From positions 1 through 6,127 of the forward strand of contig JAGRCC010000219.1 of the NCBI GenBank assembly GCA_020433785.1: a stretch of DNA of 6,127 nucleotides. Direction: 5' to 3'. This DNA is from Anaerolineae bacterium. Its GTDB lineage: Bacteria > Chloroflexota > Anaerolineae > 4572-78 > J111. Numbering within the stretch: the first letter of the stretch is position 1; every line of letters starts with the position of its first letter. Position numbers and translations under genes: made by a program. Shown here one piece after another: positions 1 to 5,692 of this stretch. Below the pieces are notes generated by a model, which made no database searches, was not told the DNA's origin, and saw nothing but the letters and a program-made list of their open reading frames with translations.

Positions 1-31
1 TTAAGTTTGTCCTACGGCATTTTCACAGGAG
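1..31. repeat. Half copy of the same palindromic repeat at the left window edge
   Basis: Bases 1-16 (ttaagtttgtcctacg) are identical to 5652-5667, the right half of the palindrome. The following bases (GC-ATTTTCA-CAGGA) still match the flank at 5671-5685 with small indels. The other arm, if present, lies outside the window to the left. Confidence 0.75.
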
Positions 32-69
32 TCTCTCGGCCGGAGGGTTATGGGCAAGAACACGACTGC

Positions 70-119
70 GCCGGATGGACGGATTTTGGGTTGATCTGCC
101 CCTCATCTGCTCATCCGGC
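70..119. repeat. Short inverted repeat GCCGGATG / CATCCGGC
   Basis: Perfect 8-bp arms at 70-77 and 112-119 with a 34-nt spacer, in the 283-bp stretch beyond the NACHT-FGE stop. Apart from this, the tandem hairpins and the edge repeat, I see nothing coding in that stretch. Confidence 0.4.
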
Positions 120-162
120 CAATCCCTGTTTTATCCACACCCTCACCACAACAGCGGATTGG

Positions 163-233
163 GAAAAGAACGGATTAGGCTACCGTCCATCCGTTCCTTT
201 CTTAATCCGTTGTTGTCCTCCCCTCCACAACGG
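163..233 (-). terminator. Two consecutive hairpins downstream of the NACHT-FGE stop, possible terminator
   Basis: In minus-strand RNA the first hairpin pairs CCGTTGT with ACAACGG (227-233 with 207-213; 7 bp, 13-nt loop). The second pairs AAAGGAACGGAT with ATCCGTTCTTTT (189-200 with 163-174; 12 bp with one G-U, 14-nt loop). The T-run is part of the second stem and is followed by CCC, so this is not a textbook intrinsic terminator, but the position 50-120 nt past the stop is right. Confidence 0.35.
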
Positions 234-283
234 CTGGGGAGCCACCACCCAGACCCCCGCTTCAGAAACCAGTAACTCAGTAA

Positions 284-925
284 TCAGGAGCCAGAACCAA
301 CGGGGGAGACTAACCGAAATCCGCGCCCGTAGAACCTGCTGCCCGGGCCGTCCCAGCCGCGCGAGCCGCAACCGGCATTGGACATCGGTTCATACCACGA
401 CCCACCCTGCAGCCTATAGCCCCAGTCTTCTTTAGTCGAAGTCCACTCCCAGACGTTCCCGGCCAAGTCCCACAGCCCATAAGGGCGGCTGGCCCCCAAA
501 GGATACATCCCCACCGGCGAGGTGCCCTGTAACTCGGCCTCTCGAGTATTAGCCCGAGCCAGTATGGCCGCTGGGTCAGTCGTGGCCGGGCCGCCCAAAT
601 CATCCCACGGGTAGCGGCCGTTCTCGGCTCCGCCGGCCAGCTTTTCCCACTCCGCCTCGGCCGGTAAACGCACCGTTACCCCGACCGGCGCCAACAGCCC
701 CTTGATCAGGGTCATATCATCACCGACGGACGCTATCTTATCACGTCGAACCAATTCCAGCAACTCGGCCAGCCAGGCCGCGTAAGCCACGGCCTCATAC
801 CAAGAAACCCCGACCACCGGGTAGCCTCGCTGCGTTTGACCAAAACGTACGTCAGTCCAATAGCGGGGTTGGGTCCAATCTTCACGTTTCCGGTAGCCCC
901 AACCCTTGCTTTGCTCACCCCCCAA
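284..925 (-). CDS. FGE-sulfatase-like (C-type-lectin fold) C-terminal domain, displaced from the NACHT gene by a frameshift
   Basis: This frame encodes the rest of the formylglycine-generating-enzyme-like domain that begins at the end of the NACHT frame. Visible family motifs in order: PVVGVSWYEAVAYAAWL, VRLPAEAEWEKLAGG, a YPWDD variant of the usual YPWGD, GMYPLGASRPYGLWDLAGN, VWEWT, QGGSW and a closing GFRLV. The two paired active-site cysteines of true FGE are not visible; the last 40 residues contain one Cys (in NAGCGSRG), so enzymatic activity on sulfatases is unlikely. A ligand- or partner-binding sensor role is the better inference. The frame opens at a TTG (925) with no convincing ribosome binding site and overlaps 733-925 of the NACHT frame. 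It should be read as the second half of that protein (composite residues about 810-1019), not as an independent gene, although a separate product cannot be excluded. The stop is TGA at 284-286. Confidence 0.8.
   Translation of the reverse strand: MGGEQSKGWGYRKREDWTQPRYWTDVRFGQTQRGYPVVGVSWYEAVAYAAWLAELLELVRRDKIASVGDDMTLIKGLLAPVGVTVRLPAEAEWEKLAGGAENGRYPWDDLGGPATTDPAAILARANTREAELQGTSPVGMYPLGASRPYGLWDLAGNVWEWTSTKEDWGYRLQGGSWYEPMSNAGCGSRGWDGPGSRFYGRGFRLVSPVGSGS
314..406 (-). other. C-terminal segment laid out like the variable region of FGE/C-type-lectin DGR targets
   Basis: The segment from GGSW to GFR has 24 residues between GSW and GFR, with Cys at 9, Arg at 12, Pro at 17 and Arg at 20. As I remember it, this is the layout of Asn-rich variable regions in diversity-generating-retroelement targets. 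Ordinary FGE-sulfatase proteins share the GGSW...GFR frame, so this is suggestive only. Codons at positions 13, 15, 16, 18, 19, 21 and 22 (GGC, GAC, GGC, GGC, AGC, TTC, TAC) fit adenine mutagenesis of AAC; others such as TGG and GAA do not. No template repeat or reverse transcriptase lies in the window. Confidence 0.3.
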
Positions 926-3342
926 TAGGCCGGATTGTCATAGCCACCGGCCAGGATGAAGCGCTCGAATTGGGCGTTGGTGACCGGGTATTTCATCACC
1001 AATAAATCGCCGCTGTCGTCGGCGCAGGCGGGACAAAGGATCCAATCATTGAGGTCATCGGGCAGCCAGCCCAGTTCGTCCAGCACGGCCCCAGCCTCGT
1101 AGCGAATTAGAGGCTTCAAGGTGGCATCAATCATTTGCCCGTGCAATTTGGCTTTGATTTGATCGCGCCAAGGGGCAGTCAGGCGGTCGCCGGCATCCAC
1201 GGCGCAGCGGCCGGCTAACACCAAGTGCCCGGCGACCAGCAGCTTTTCCAGCAGGTATTCCCGCCGGGCGTCGGATAGGTTAGGGTGGGCCGCCGCCAGT
1301 AAAATCACCTCTTCCCACCAGGCATCGGCGGCGTGGGCCAGCACGGTCTCAACCATCTCATCATCGCGGCGGCCAATCAGGGCCGTGGCCGCCAGATATT
1401 CGCGAAAGTTCTGGTGAGAGAAGGCGTAGGTGTCGGGATCGGTTTCAACAAACAGCCCGCTGCGTTGGTGGGCCACATCCAGAAAATTGACGGCCCAGGC
1501 CCGGGCCTGATCGGGGGGCGCGCCCTCGCGCTCCTGAAAAAACGCGGCCAGTTGGGCTTCCGCCTTGGCTTTAGCCGTTTCCGCCGCTTGCTCGCGCTGC
1601 AGCCAGTCGGCCAGGTTGGTCAGGGCGCGGCGCCTGGCTTCCACGGCGTGGCGGTCATCGCGAAAGACGCGGCCGGTGCCGTCCAGCCGGGCCAACTCCT
1701 CACTGGCGACCACCCCCTGGCCGGTCACTTTGTGGGCTTCCCAAAAGCCCAGCATCAAATCGATTAGCTCCTGGTAGACATCCACCCGGCGCTCCGGCAG
1801 GGTCGTGCCCCGATAGACATAGACCAGGGTCAGGGTGGTGCAGAATAAAGGGTTGCGGGAGAGTTCATCGACCTTATCCTTGGCCCGAATATCGGCCAGC
1901 AAGCGCTCAGTTCGGCGGCGGCGCAGTTGGGCATTGGCTTCCAACTCCGCCAGCAAGTTGGCGACCAGGTGGTCGCGGCCCTCCGGCGTGAGGGGCTGGA
2001 CCGTGCAAACCACCGGGCGGGGCAGGTAAGCGGCGACCTCTTCATACCCACGCGGACGAGAAGCCAGGCCAAAACGATTTCCTTCGTAACGGGCATACTT
2101 TTGGATGAAGGCGCTGACGATTTGGGCCACTTTGGCCCGCAAGGCGCGGTCGGCCACCTCGTCCAAGCCGTCCAGCAGTAGTAAACAGCGCCCCTCTTGT
2201 AACCGCTGCCGGAAAAAGCCGGGCGGCAGGTCCAATTCTTGCTCCACAAAGTAATCTTCGATGAATTTACTGAGGGCCAGCGGGGCCGGATTGGTAAAGT
2301 CGGCTTGATGGTCTCTGAGAAAACGGCCAAAGTTGCGCAGGGGCACCAAAATGGGCAGCAGCGGCCCCTGCGACCAGCCCAACCGCGCCGCCGCGTCCCC
2401 CTGGGCAAAGGCCAGCAGCAGGTGGCGCAGCAGGGTGGTCTTGCCGGAGCCGGGCAGCCCCTTGAGCAGAAAAACGGGGTAGCGAGCCAGCACGTCGTCA
2501 ATGGACACCGGTTTGAGGCGCTCCTCGTCTGCCATTGGGCGCTGCCGGCGCTGTTGGCGCTGTTGAGTCTGAGTTTCCGCCTCCGGGTCAACCACCTGGA
2601 GCGGCACAAAGACGGTTTCCAGATCGGCTTCGGTGTGCAGGCGGTCGAGCCGGCCGGCCGGCTTGATAAAGAGAAACGAGATGCGGCTGTGATGGTCAAC
2701 CACGTGATTCAGATAGTCGCGCAGCGCCAGGGCATCGGGTTTGTCGGGGTCCAGGCCGCGGCCGGCCCACATCTGACGCAGATAGGTCGCGCCTTGTTCG
2801 GTGGCTGTGGCGGTGCGTTCCACCGCCGCGCCGATGGTGCGCAGCTCAACGCGCACGGCCTCCCGGTCGGCATAGGCGATCAGCGCCCCCAAATCGGGGT
2901 GACCGGCCAACTGGCGGCGCACCGCGCTCAAGAAATCGGCCAAAATTGGGCGGCGGTCGTCCGGCCAGCGCAGCGCGCTCAGCAGATCGGGTGGGATCAA
3001 CTGCGGGTCGGCCTCGGTCATCAAGACCACAGCACGGGCTATCTCCAAGCGCAGGGCTTGATTATCGTCGGCCTGTAGCTGGTCGAAACCTTTAGTGAGC
3101 AGGTACGGGCGGGCCGCGCTTGCTGCGGCGGGCATGCCCACCTGGACTAGAGCAGTCTGAACCGCCTGCTGCAAGGTCTGATCGGTCTCGGCGGCCTTGT
3201 AACCGCGCTGCAACCATTTTTTCAGCCGGCTCGTGGCCGGTTCAAGGGCCGGTTCAATGACGCCCTTCTCAATCAGCTTGTTGCCCACCTGGGCCAAGCC
3301 CATGCCCAGGGCCGTCGCAATGGCAATGGTAATCGGGTCCAT
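733..3342 (-). CDS. NACHT-domain STAND NTPase (main frame of a frameshifted NACHT-FGE fusion)
   Basis: Predicted cytoplasmic signalling NTPase of the STAND class, which switches between ADP- and ATP-bound oligomeric states; several bacterial NACHT proteins are antiphage sensors. Numbered from ATG 3342: helical N-terminus (1-190) with no effector domain I recognise; Gln/Arg-rich linker (256-269); Walker A GLPGSGKTT (295-303); Walker B LLLLDGLDE (387-395); sensor-like LASRPRGY (426-433); winged-helix-like FSHQNFREYLAA (641-652); a helical stretch; then the start of an FGE-like domain, YPVTNAQF (785-792). ATG 3342 is preferred over the in-frame GTG at 3348 because AGGAGG lies 5 nt before the ATG and overlaps the GTG. 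At residue 808 the frame leaves the FGE domain inside a G6 run and continues about 61 residues of unrelated sequence to a TAG at 733. The domain continues in the frame 284-925, so the intended product is probably about 1019 residues. NACHT identity is secure; the biological role is inferred. Confidence 0.88.
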   Translation of the reverse strand: MDPITIAIATALGMGLAQVGNKLIEKGVIEPALEPATSRLKKWLQRGYKAAETDQTLQQAVQTALVQVGMPAAASAARPYLLTKGFDQLQADDNQALRLEIARAVVLMTEADPQLIPPDLLSALRWPDDRRPILADFLSAVRRQLAGHPDLGALIAYADREAVRVELRTIGAAVERTATATEQGATYLRQMWAGRGLDPDKPDALALRDYLNHVVDHHSRISFLFIKPAGRLDRLHTEADLETVFVPLQVVDPEAETQTQQRQQRRQRPMADEERLKPVSIDDVLARYPVFLLKGLPGSGKTTLLRHLLLAFAQGDAAARLGWSQGPLLPILVPLRNFGRFLRDHQADFTNPAPLALSKFIEDYFVEQELDLPPGFFRQRLQEGRCLLLLDGLDEVADRALRAKVAQIVSAFIQKYARYEGNRFGLASRPRGYEEVAAYLPRPVVCTVQPLTPEGRDHLVANLLAELEANAQLRRRRTERLLADIRAKDKVDELSRNPLFCTTLTLVYVYRGTTLPERRVDVYQELIDLMLGFWEAHKVTGQGVVASEELARLDGTGRVFRDDRHAVEARRRALTNLADWLQREQAAETAKAKAEAQLAAFFQEREGAPPDQARAWAVNFLDVAHQRSGLFVETDPDTYAFSHQNFREYLAATALIGRRDDEMVETVLAHAADAWWEEVILLAAAHPNLSDARREYLLEKLLVAGHLVLAGRCAVDAGDRLTAPWRDQIKAKLHGQMIDATLKPLIRYEAGAVLDELGWLPDDLNDWILCPACADDSGDLLVMKYPVTNAQFERFILAGGYDNPAYWGVSKARVGATGNVKIGPNPAIGLTYVLVKRSEATRWSGFLGMRPWLTRPGWPSCWNWFDVIR
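918..923 (-). other. Frameshift site: run of six G within the NACHT-FGE gene
   Basis: On the coding strand the sequence is TAT TGG GGG GTG AGC, where the NACHT frame reads Y-W-G-V-S. A seventh G gives Y-W-G-G-E-Q and continues seamlessly into the FGE frame. A -1 slip of the ribosome on the G run, or transcriptional slippage adding one G, gives exactly the same protein. The simplest explanation is a homopolymer sequencing or assembly error; the alternatives are a real inactivating indel or programmed slippage. Confidence 0.85.
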
Positions 3343-3347
3343 CCGCA

Positions 3348-3353
3348 CCTCCT
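3348..3353 (-). promoter_or_regulatory. Ribosome binding site of the NACHT gene
   Basis: A perfect AGGAGG lies 5 nt before ATG 3342. It overlaps the alternative in-frame GTG at 3346-3348, and this decides the start in favour of the ATG. Confidence 0.8.
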
Positions 3354-3368
3354 GTTAGCGCCTGGTCT

Positions 3369-3374
3369 ATTTTA
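3369..3374 (-). promoter_or_regulatory. Candidate -10 element of the NACHT gene
   Basis: TAAAAT (5 of 6 matches to TATAAT) lies 26 nt upstream of the ATG in an AT-rich patch, leaving room for a short leader that includes the Shine-Dalgarno. At a 17-nt spacing the -35 position reads CCGCAT, which is not a consensus, so the call is weak. An imperfect palindrome, CCTATTCTATGG, sits just upstream and could be a regulator site. Confidence 0.25.
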
Positions 3375-3474
3375 CCATAGAATAGGGGTAGATGCGGGGC
3401 GAATTTAATGGTTGGCGGGGGATTTATACTGAAAACAGAATGAAACCAGAACGTTTCGACGCGGCGACCGGGAG

Positions 3475-3538
3475 GGGCGACGGCAACGTCAACGAATTAG
3501 CCGTTCATGGCCGGTTCCCCAATGACGTTGCCTCGCCC
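3475..3538. repeat. Inner inverted repeat with 16-bp arms
   Basis: GGGCGA-C-GGCAACGTCA (3475-3491) pairs with TGACGTTGCC-TCGCCC (3523-3538). All 16 positions match apart from one extra C, and the loop is 31 nt. It is nested in the left half of the larger element at 3426-3742. Confidence 0.75.
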
Positions 3539-3590
3539 GCCAAGGGAACGGCCCGACGGTTGGTATCATTATGCCATACCCCCCGACCAC

Positions 3591-3643
3591 GGACGAGGCC
3601 ATCGGATGGGAGCGATCAACGGGCGAGGCCATCGGATGGGAGC
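3591..3643. repeat. 30-bp-period tandem repeat, about 1.75 copies
   Basis: The unit starting at 3591 recurs at 3621: 22 of the first 23 bases are identical (core cgaggccatcggatgggagc at 3594-3613 and 3624-3643), then the copies diverge. Each core contains the small palindrome CCATC-G-GATGG. Confidence 0.85.
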
Positions 3644-3685
3644 CGGGTGTGTCCCCACCAACGTTGGAGCCGATGGCCATCGCCC
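3621..3685. repeat. Inverted copy of the tandem-repeat core, potential hairpin
   Basis: GGGCGAGGCCATCGG (3621-3635) pairs with CCGATGGCCATCGCCC (3670-3685), all 15 bases with one bulged base. The loop holds a perfect 10-bp palindrome, ccaacgttgg (3658-3667). The neighbouring repeat at 3591 could pair with the same right arm, giving two competing folds. Confidence 0.7.
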
Positions 3686-3743
3686 CTACGCCACTTGATG
3701 AAATTGCGATCCAACGTTTCAATTTCATATTCATTTCAGTATG

Positions 3744-3767
3744 GTAGGACAAATCGCTGATTTATCC
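3744..3767. repeat. Degenerate copy of the gtaggacaaa repeat forming a small hairpin
   Basis: Bases 3744-3753 (gtaggacaaa) match the palindrome core. GGACAAATC (3747-3755) pairs with GATTTATCC (3759-3767) across a 3-nt loop; the single mismatch is a G-U pair in minus-strand RNA. It lies about 75 nt downstream of the patatin stop. No T-run follows, so terminator activity is doubtful. Confidence 0.5.
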
Positions 3768-3841
3768 GGGTGGGGAGAGGGCAAGGACACCCTATTGATG
3801 GGGCGTTGCATTTAGCCGAGGGGGTTCATACTCCGACGGCT

Positions 3842-5503
3842 CTAGCGCACCATCTCAACCGACGCCGGCGGGGCGGCGAGGGCGGCTTTGATGGCCGGGA
3901 GCATATCGCGGGCGGTTTGTTCGCCCAGTTCAATCAAGCGGGCGGCCTGGTCGAAATCGAGGGCGTGGCCGGCGGAGACCTGATGCTGGATCAACACGTC
4001 GATATAGTCGTACTCTTTTTCGATGGCTTCGGCTTCCATCGCGCTAAAGACGTTGGAAATGGTCTGCATCATGGTCGGCATTTTGTGGGTGTCGCCCTGG
4101 TAGGATTGGCCCATCGGTTGAACCACGCTGGAGCCGATGATGATGTCGGCCCCGCGTTTGTGCAGGACGCTGGAGGGCAAGGGGTTGACGATGCCGCCGT
4201 CCAGATGGTAGCGGCCCTGATAGTACCACGGCTCGGCCAGGACCGGAATGCTGAGGCTGGCCCGGATGGCATCGGCCAGCGACCCTGAGTCAAAGACAAT
4301 CTCCTCGCCGGTATAGGCGTCGGTCGCGACCATATAGATGGGCGTGTGGGTATCTTCGAAGTTCTTGTGATCAACCCATTTGGCAATCAGTTTGTTACGG
4401 GCGATGCGCCCTTTGACCAGGGCCGTGCGCGGGGGGAAATTAAAATCCCAATTGGAAATTTTGGTGGCCCCTTTCAATTCATCGCCAAAGGCGATCAACC
4501 GCTCGATGCTCCAGCCAAGGGCGTAGAGCGCGCCAAACAGCGCCCCGGCGCTGGTGCCGGCAATCATGTCGATGGGGATGTTTTCCTCGTTCAAGACCTT
4601 CATGACGCCGATGTGGGCCAAACCCCGCGAGCCGCCGCTCGACAGCGCCAGCCCGACGGTGCGGTTGACCAGCCGTCGAGCCAGCCGGGCCAGATCGGTG
4701 GCCGAACCGGCGCTGGTCCATAATTCGCACCGGCTCACCGCGGAAAACCAGGCCGGCAAGCGGCCGATGCTGACCACGGTATCGGCCAGTTCAATCGCTT
4801 TCTCGGCGATGGGGCCGGCTTGGTTGGGCATGAGGACCAACACGTGTTTGAACACCTCGACCTGGTGGCTAAGCTGCTCGGCCAGGGTGGTGGTGGTCAG
4901 ATCGAACGGATGGGTGAGCATGACGCCCCGGCTTGGCGGCGCTGCAACGGCGGCCTGAGCGCCGGGCAAGACCAGCACCCCAATGGGCGAGTTCAACTCG
5001 GCGTATAGAGCGTTGGCCAGGTCCAGCGCCTGTCCGCCAAAAACGGCCGTAATCCGGCGGCGATTGGACCGGGCCGGCTGGCCATTCGTCGTTGTCACCA
5101 GCCGCTTGCTCATCTCGCGCATCATTTCCAGAGCAATGGCCGGGCGGGTGTTGATGAGCCGCTCAAAATTGGTCTTGCTCAAGGTCCACATGCGGGCATC
5201 GAGCAGCACCTGCAAGGTGGCCGAACGCGGGCTGGCTAACAGCAGCGAGATCTCGCCGACAAAGCTGCCCGGCCCTAAAAAGGCGATGGTCTCCTTACTA
5301 TTTTCGCCGACCACGGCCACCTGACCCGACTCGATCAGGTACAGGGTGTCGCCGTAATCGCCTTTGTTGAAGACTGTGGCCCCTTTGGGGTAACATTCGC
5401 GGTAGAGCTGGGTGGCGACCAAGGCTAAATCAGCCTCGGCCAGATTTTTGAACAGAGGAATGTTTTTAAGCATTTGAGTGGGGGCAAGTGGGTTCATTGT
5501 CAT
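3842..5503 (-). CDS. Cyclic-nucleotide-binding patatin-like phospholipase (NTE/RssA-type serine esterase)
   Basis: Predicted Ser-Asp dyad lipid acyl hydrolase acting on phospholipids or lysophospholipids. Domains (553 residues): CNB/CAP-ED fold at about 13-125, with a phosphate-binding cassette around 81-98 that keeps Glu84 and Arg93, so cyclic-nucleotide binding is plausible; a middle region at about 150-250 resembling a MinD/ParA fold without a Walker A motif; and a patatin domain at about 283-500 with oxyanion motif GGSRG (290-294), nucleophile elbow GTSAG with Ser318, and catalytic Asp435 in DGG. No signal peptide or membrane segment is visible, so the protein is probably cytosolic or peripheral. 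The start at 5503 follows an in-frame stop at 5525-5527. A second ATG two codons on (5497) is equally possible, and no clear Shine-Dalgarno precedes either. All catalytic motifs are intact. Its 3' end is 493 bp upstream of the NACHT gene, so tight co-transcription is unlikely. Confidence 0.92.
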   Translation of the reverse strand: MTMNPLAPTQMLKNIPLFKNLAEADLALVATQLYRECYPKGATVFNKGDYGDTLYLIESGQVAVVGENSKETIAFLGPGSFVGEISLLLASPRSATLQVLLDARMWTLSKTNFERLINTRPAIALEMMREMSKRLVTTTNGQPARSNRRRITAVFGGQALDLANALYAELNSPIGVLVLPGAQAAVAAPPSRGVMLTHPFDLTTTTLAEQLSHQVEVFKHVLVLMPNQAGPIAEKAIELADTVVSIGRLPAWFSAVSRCELWTSAGSATDLARLARRLVNRTVGLALSSGGSRGLAHIGVMKVLNEENIPIDMIAGTSAGALFGALYALGWSIERLIAFGDELKGATKISNWDFNFPPRTALVKGRIARNKLIAKWVDHKNFEDTHTPIYMVATDAYTGEEIVFDSGSLADAIRASLSIPVLAEPWYYQGRYHLDGGIVNPLPSSVLHKRGADIIIGSSVVQPMGQSYQGDTHKMPTMMQTISNVFSAMEAEAIEKEYDYIDVLIQHQVSAGHALDFDQAARLIELGEQTARDMLPAIKAALAAPPASVEMVR

Positions 5504-5531
5504 TAGTCGATAGCTGCTTGGTCTTCAACCC

Positions 5532-5560
5532 ATTGTAGCATATCGAAAAGCGAATGAACA
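5532..5560 (-). promoter_or_regulatory. Candidate promoter of the CNB-patatin gene
   Basis: TACAAT (5532-5537, 5 of 6 matches to TATAAT) lies 28 nt upstream of the ATG, with TGTTCA (5555-5560) at a 17-nt spacing as a poor -35 element. The surrounding AT-rich DNA and the distance to the start fit a sigma-70-type promoter. Confidence 0.35.
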
Positions 5561-5629
5561 TCAGACTGTGGTACTGATTGGGTGGTTTGAGGTATGGCAA
5601 ATTAATTACTTATTGTTAAATAGTGATGA

Positions 5630-5677
5630 AAATAGCATTCGTAGGACAAACTTAAGTTTGTCCTACGAATGCTATTT
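5630..5677. repeat. Perfect 48-bp loopless palindrome (24-bp arms)
   Basis: The two arms are exact reverse complements meeting at the centre 5653/5654 (core AAACTT/AAGTTT, with an outer GCATTC/GAATGC block). Similarity extends to 5627-5680 with one mismatch. It lies 16 bp downstream of the glycosylase stop. As minus-strand RNA it would form a very stable hairpin whose distal arm runs into TTTTC, so it may act as a transcription terminator. Its core recurs elsewhere in the window, which suggests a dispersed REP-like family. Confidence 0.9.
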
Positions 5678-5692
5678 CCAGAGGAAGGATAC

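Larger units (their letters stand above)
3426..3742. mobile_element. MITE-like imperfect inverted-repeat element, about 317 bp, non-coding
   Basis: The ends are imperfect terminal inverted repeats: ATACTGAAA-N5-ATGAAA at 3426-3445 and its reverse complement at 3723-3742 (15 of 20 matching). AACGTT follows at exactly symmetrical positions (3450-3455 and 3713-3718), and AGGGGCGACGGC (3473-3484) pairs with 3676-3687 at 11 of 12 with an 8-nt offset. If the inverted repeat is read as CTGAAA...TTTCAG it is flanked by TA on both sides, the target used by IS630/Tc1-type elements, but two bases are easily chance. No transposase is encoded. It could instead be a composite of REP-like hairpins or a structured leader. 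It occupies most of the 493-bp gap at 3349-3841, between the patatin gene and the NACHT promoter; I see nothing else coding in that gap. Confidence 0.45.

Noticed and set aside
7..435. Plus-strand open frame of 142 codons at the left edge
   Set aside because: It overlaps the FGE coding end on the opposite strand, contains no recognisable motif, and is low-complexity Pro/Thr/Ser.
284..925. Functional formylglycine-generating enzyme for sulfatase maturation
   Set aside because: No catalytic Cys pair, fused in origin to a NACHT ATPase, and no sulfatase gene in the window.
1830..2699. Second minus-strand open frame (289 codons) inside the NACHT gene
   Set aside because: Out-of-frame shadow with Trp/Cys/Pro/Arg-rich composition; the main frame carries Walker A and B in the same DNA.
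2239..3078. Long plus-strand open frame (279 codons) opposite the NACHT gene
   Set aside because: It mirrors the NACHT coding frame, is rich in Gln/Gly/Arg as expected for an antisense shadow, shows no domain motif, and the opposite strand has clear catalytic motifs.
3591..3643. Possible CRISPR array
   Set aside because: Two copies only, with a 30-bp period that leaves about 7-10 bp between the 20-23-bp cores, too short for spacers; no cas genes.
3392..3760. Plus-strand open frame of 122 codons, and smaller ones, in the 493-bp gap
   Set aside because: It runs through the inverted and tandem repeats, its peptide repeats simply reflect the DNA repeats, and no ribosome binding site or domain is visible.
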